Below are positions 42,007 through 42,176 of a stretch of 42,176 bases of DNA, one piece after another (within the stretch, counting starts at the first letter, position 1; every line of letters begins with the position of its first letter). The notes beneath the pieces were generated by a model, which saw only the letters and a program-made list of their open reading frames with translations, made no database searches and was not told the origin of the DNA. Source of the DNA: an uncultured Peptoniphilus sp. (GTDB lineage Bacteria > Bacillota > Clostridia > Tissierellales > Peptoniphilaceae); assembly GCA_946999425.1 (NCBI GenBank), contig CAMQDG010000004.1, positions 1 to 42,176 on the forward strand, written 5' to 3'. A program made the translations under genes and the position numbers.

Positions 42007-42176
42007 TTAAAAAATAAAATCACGCAAAATAAGACCTAAAATAATGTGAAAAGGATAAAAACCATAAGTAATAAACTTAGGAATTTTACGGCCCATAGAA
42101 TGATCATCTAAAACAATAAAAGGCATAGAAAAAGCTGCAAGAGGAGTATGTAAAAAAATTAAAAGGCCCGGAATAA
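42007..42176 (-). CDS. TraX-like membrane protein, 3' part (cut by window end)
   Basis: The last 56 codons of a gene that continues past the window. The C-terminal residues include a hydrophobic segment, then MPFIVLDDHSMGRKIPKF, then ITYGFYPFHIILGLILRD. The pattern G(R/K)K-x-(K/P)KF-YxFYPxH is typical of the TraX family, named for the F-pilin acetylase and common as chromosomal acyltransferase-like membrane proteins in Firmicutes. Its stop (42007-42009) faces the surface protein gene. Confidence 0.7.
   Translation of the reverse strand, partial: IPGLLIFLHTPLAAFSMPFIVLDDHSMGRKIPKFITYGFYPFHIILGLILRDFIF

Overview
This is a 42 kb stretch of chromosome from a low-GC, Gram-positive anaerobe. The evidence is the AT-rich intergenic DNA, strong AGGAGG-type ribosome binding sites, TTG and GTG starts, a SAM-I riboswitch ahead of metK, a ferredoxin-dependent 2-oxoacid oxidoreductase, zinc-ribbon S14 and L36, and a surface protein with S-layer homology (SLH) domains. 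The style suggests the class Tissierellia, perhaps Peptoniphilaceae. That placement is inferred from gene content and composition and was not tested.

Layout. 1-357 is non-coding: a decayed palindromic repeat and a terminator. 358-6812 holds a secreted YcdB/YcdC-type protein (-), an ABC-F ATPase (+), and comF with recD2 (-). 6875-8253 is a promoter, SAM-I riboswitch, terminator and metK. 8481-12408 (-) is a five-gene operon for a ketoisovalerate-type 2-oxoacid:ferredoxin oxidoreductase. It contains a P-loop ATPase, a 2x4Fe-4S ferredoxin, alpha, TPP-binding beta, and a gamma subunit fused to a degenerate ferritin-like domain. A nitroreductase follows (12914-13426, +), then an MFS exporter and a zinc-dependent phospholipase C-like protein (13553-15584, -). 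15651-20083 (+) is a tightly overlapping operon: PLP decarboxylase, zincin, membrane J-domain protein, YqhD-like alcohol dehydrogenase and a YubB/Api92-like protein. A solitary HipA-like kinase follows (20213-21331).

21332-22221 is a non-coding stretch with several palindromes and a GC-rich 12-bp hairpin. It carries a second, inverted set of the repeat seen at 1-240, and then a consensus promoter and structured leader. 22222-35935 is the S10-spc-alpha ribosomal protein supercluster (rpsJ to rplQ, with secY, adk, infA and rpoA). The small genes rpmD and rpmJ are included. map and rpsD are missing from their usual places.

36379-41871 encodes a 1830-residue secreted protein: six EDF-type modules with BspA-like leucine-rich repeats, helical spacers, an FMN-binding domain with a complete flavinylation-type motif (D1570 to T1576), and three SLH domains. 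A near-perfect Fur-box-like palindrome lies at its predicted transcription start. The combination suggests an iron-regulated, wall-anchored, covalently flavinylated protein, possibly used in extracellular electron transfer or iron acquisition. This is the most interesting lead in the window. The window ends in the 3' part of a TraX-like membrane acyltransferase gene on the minus strand.
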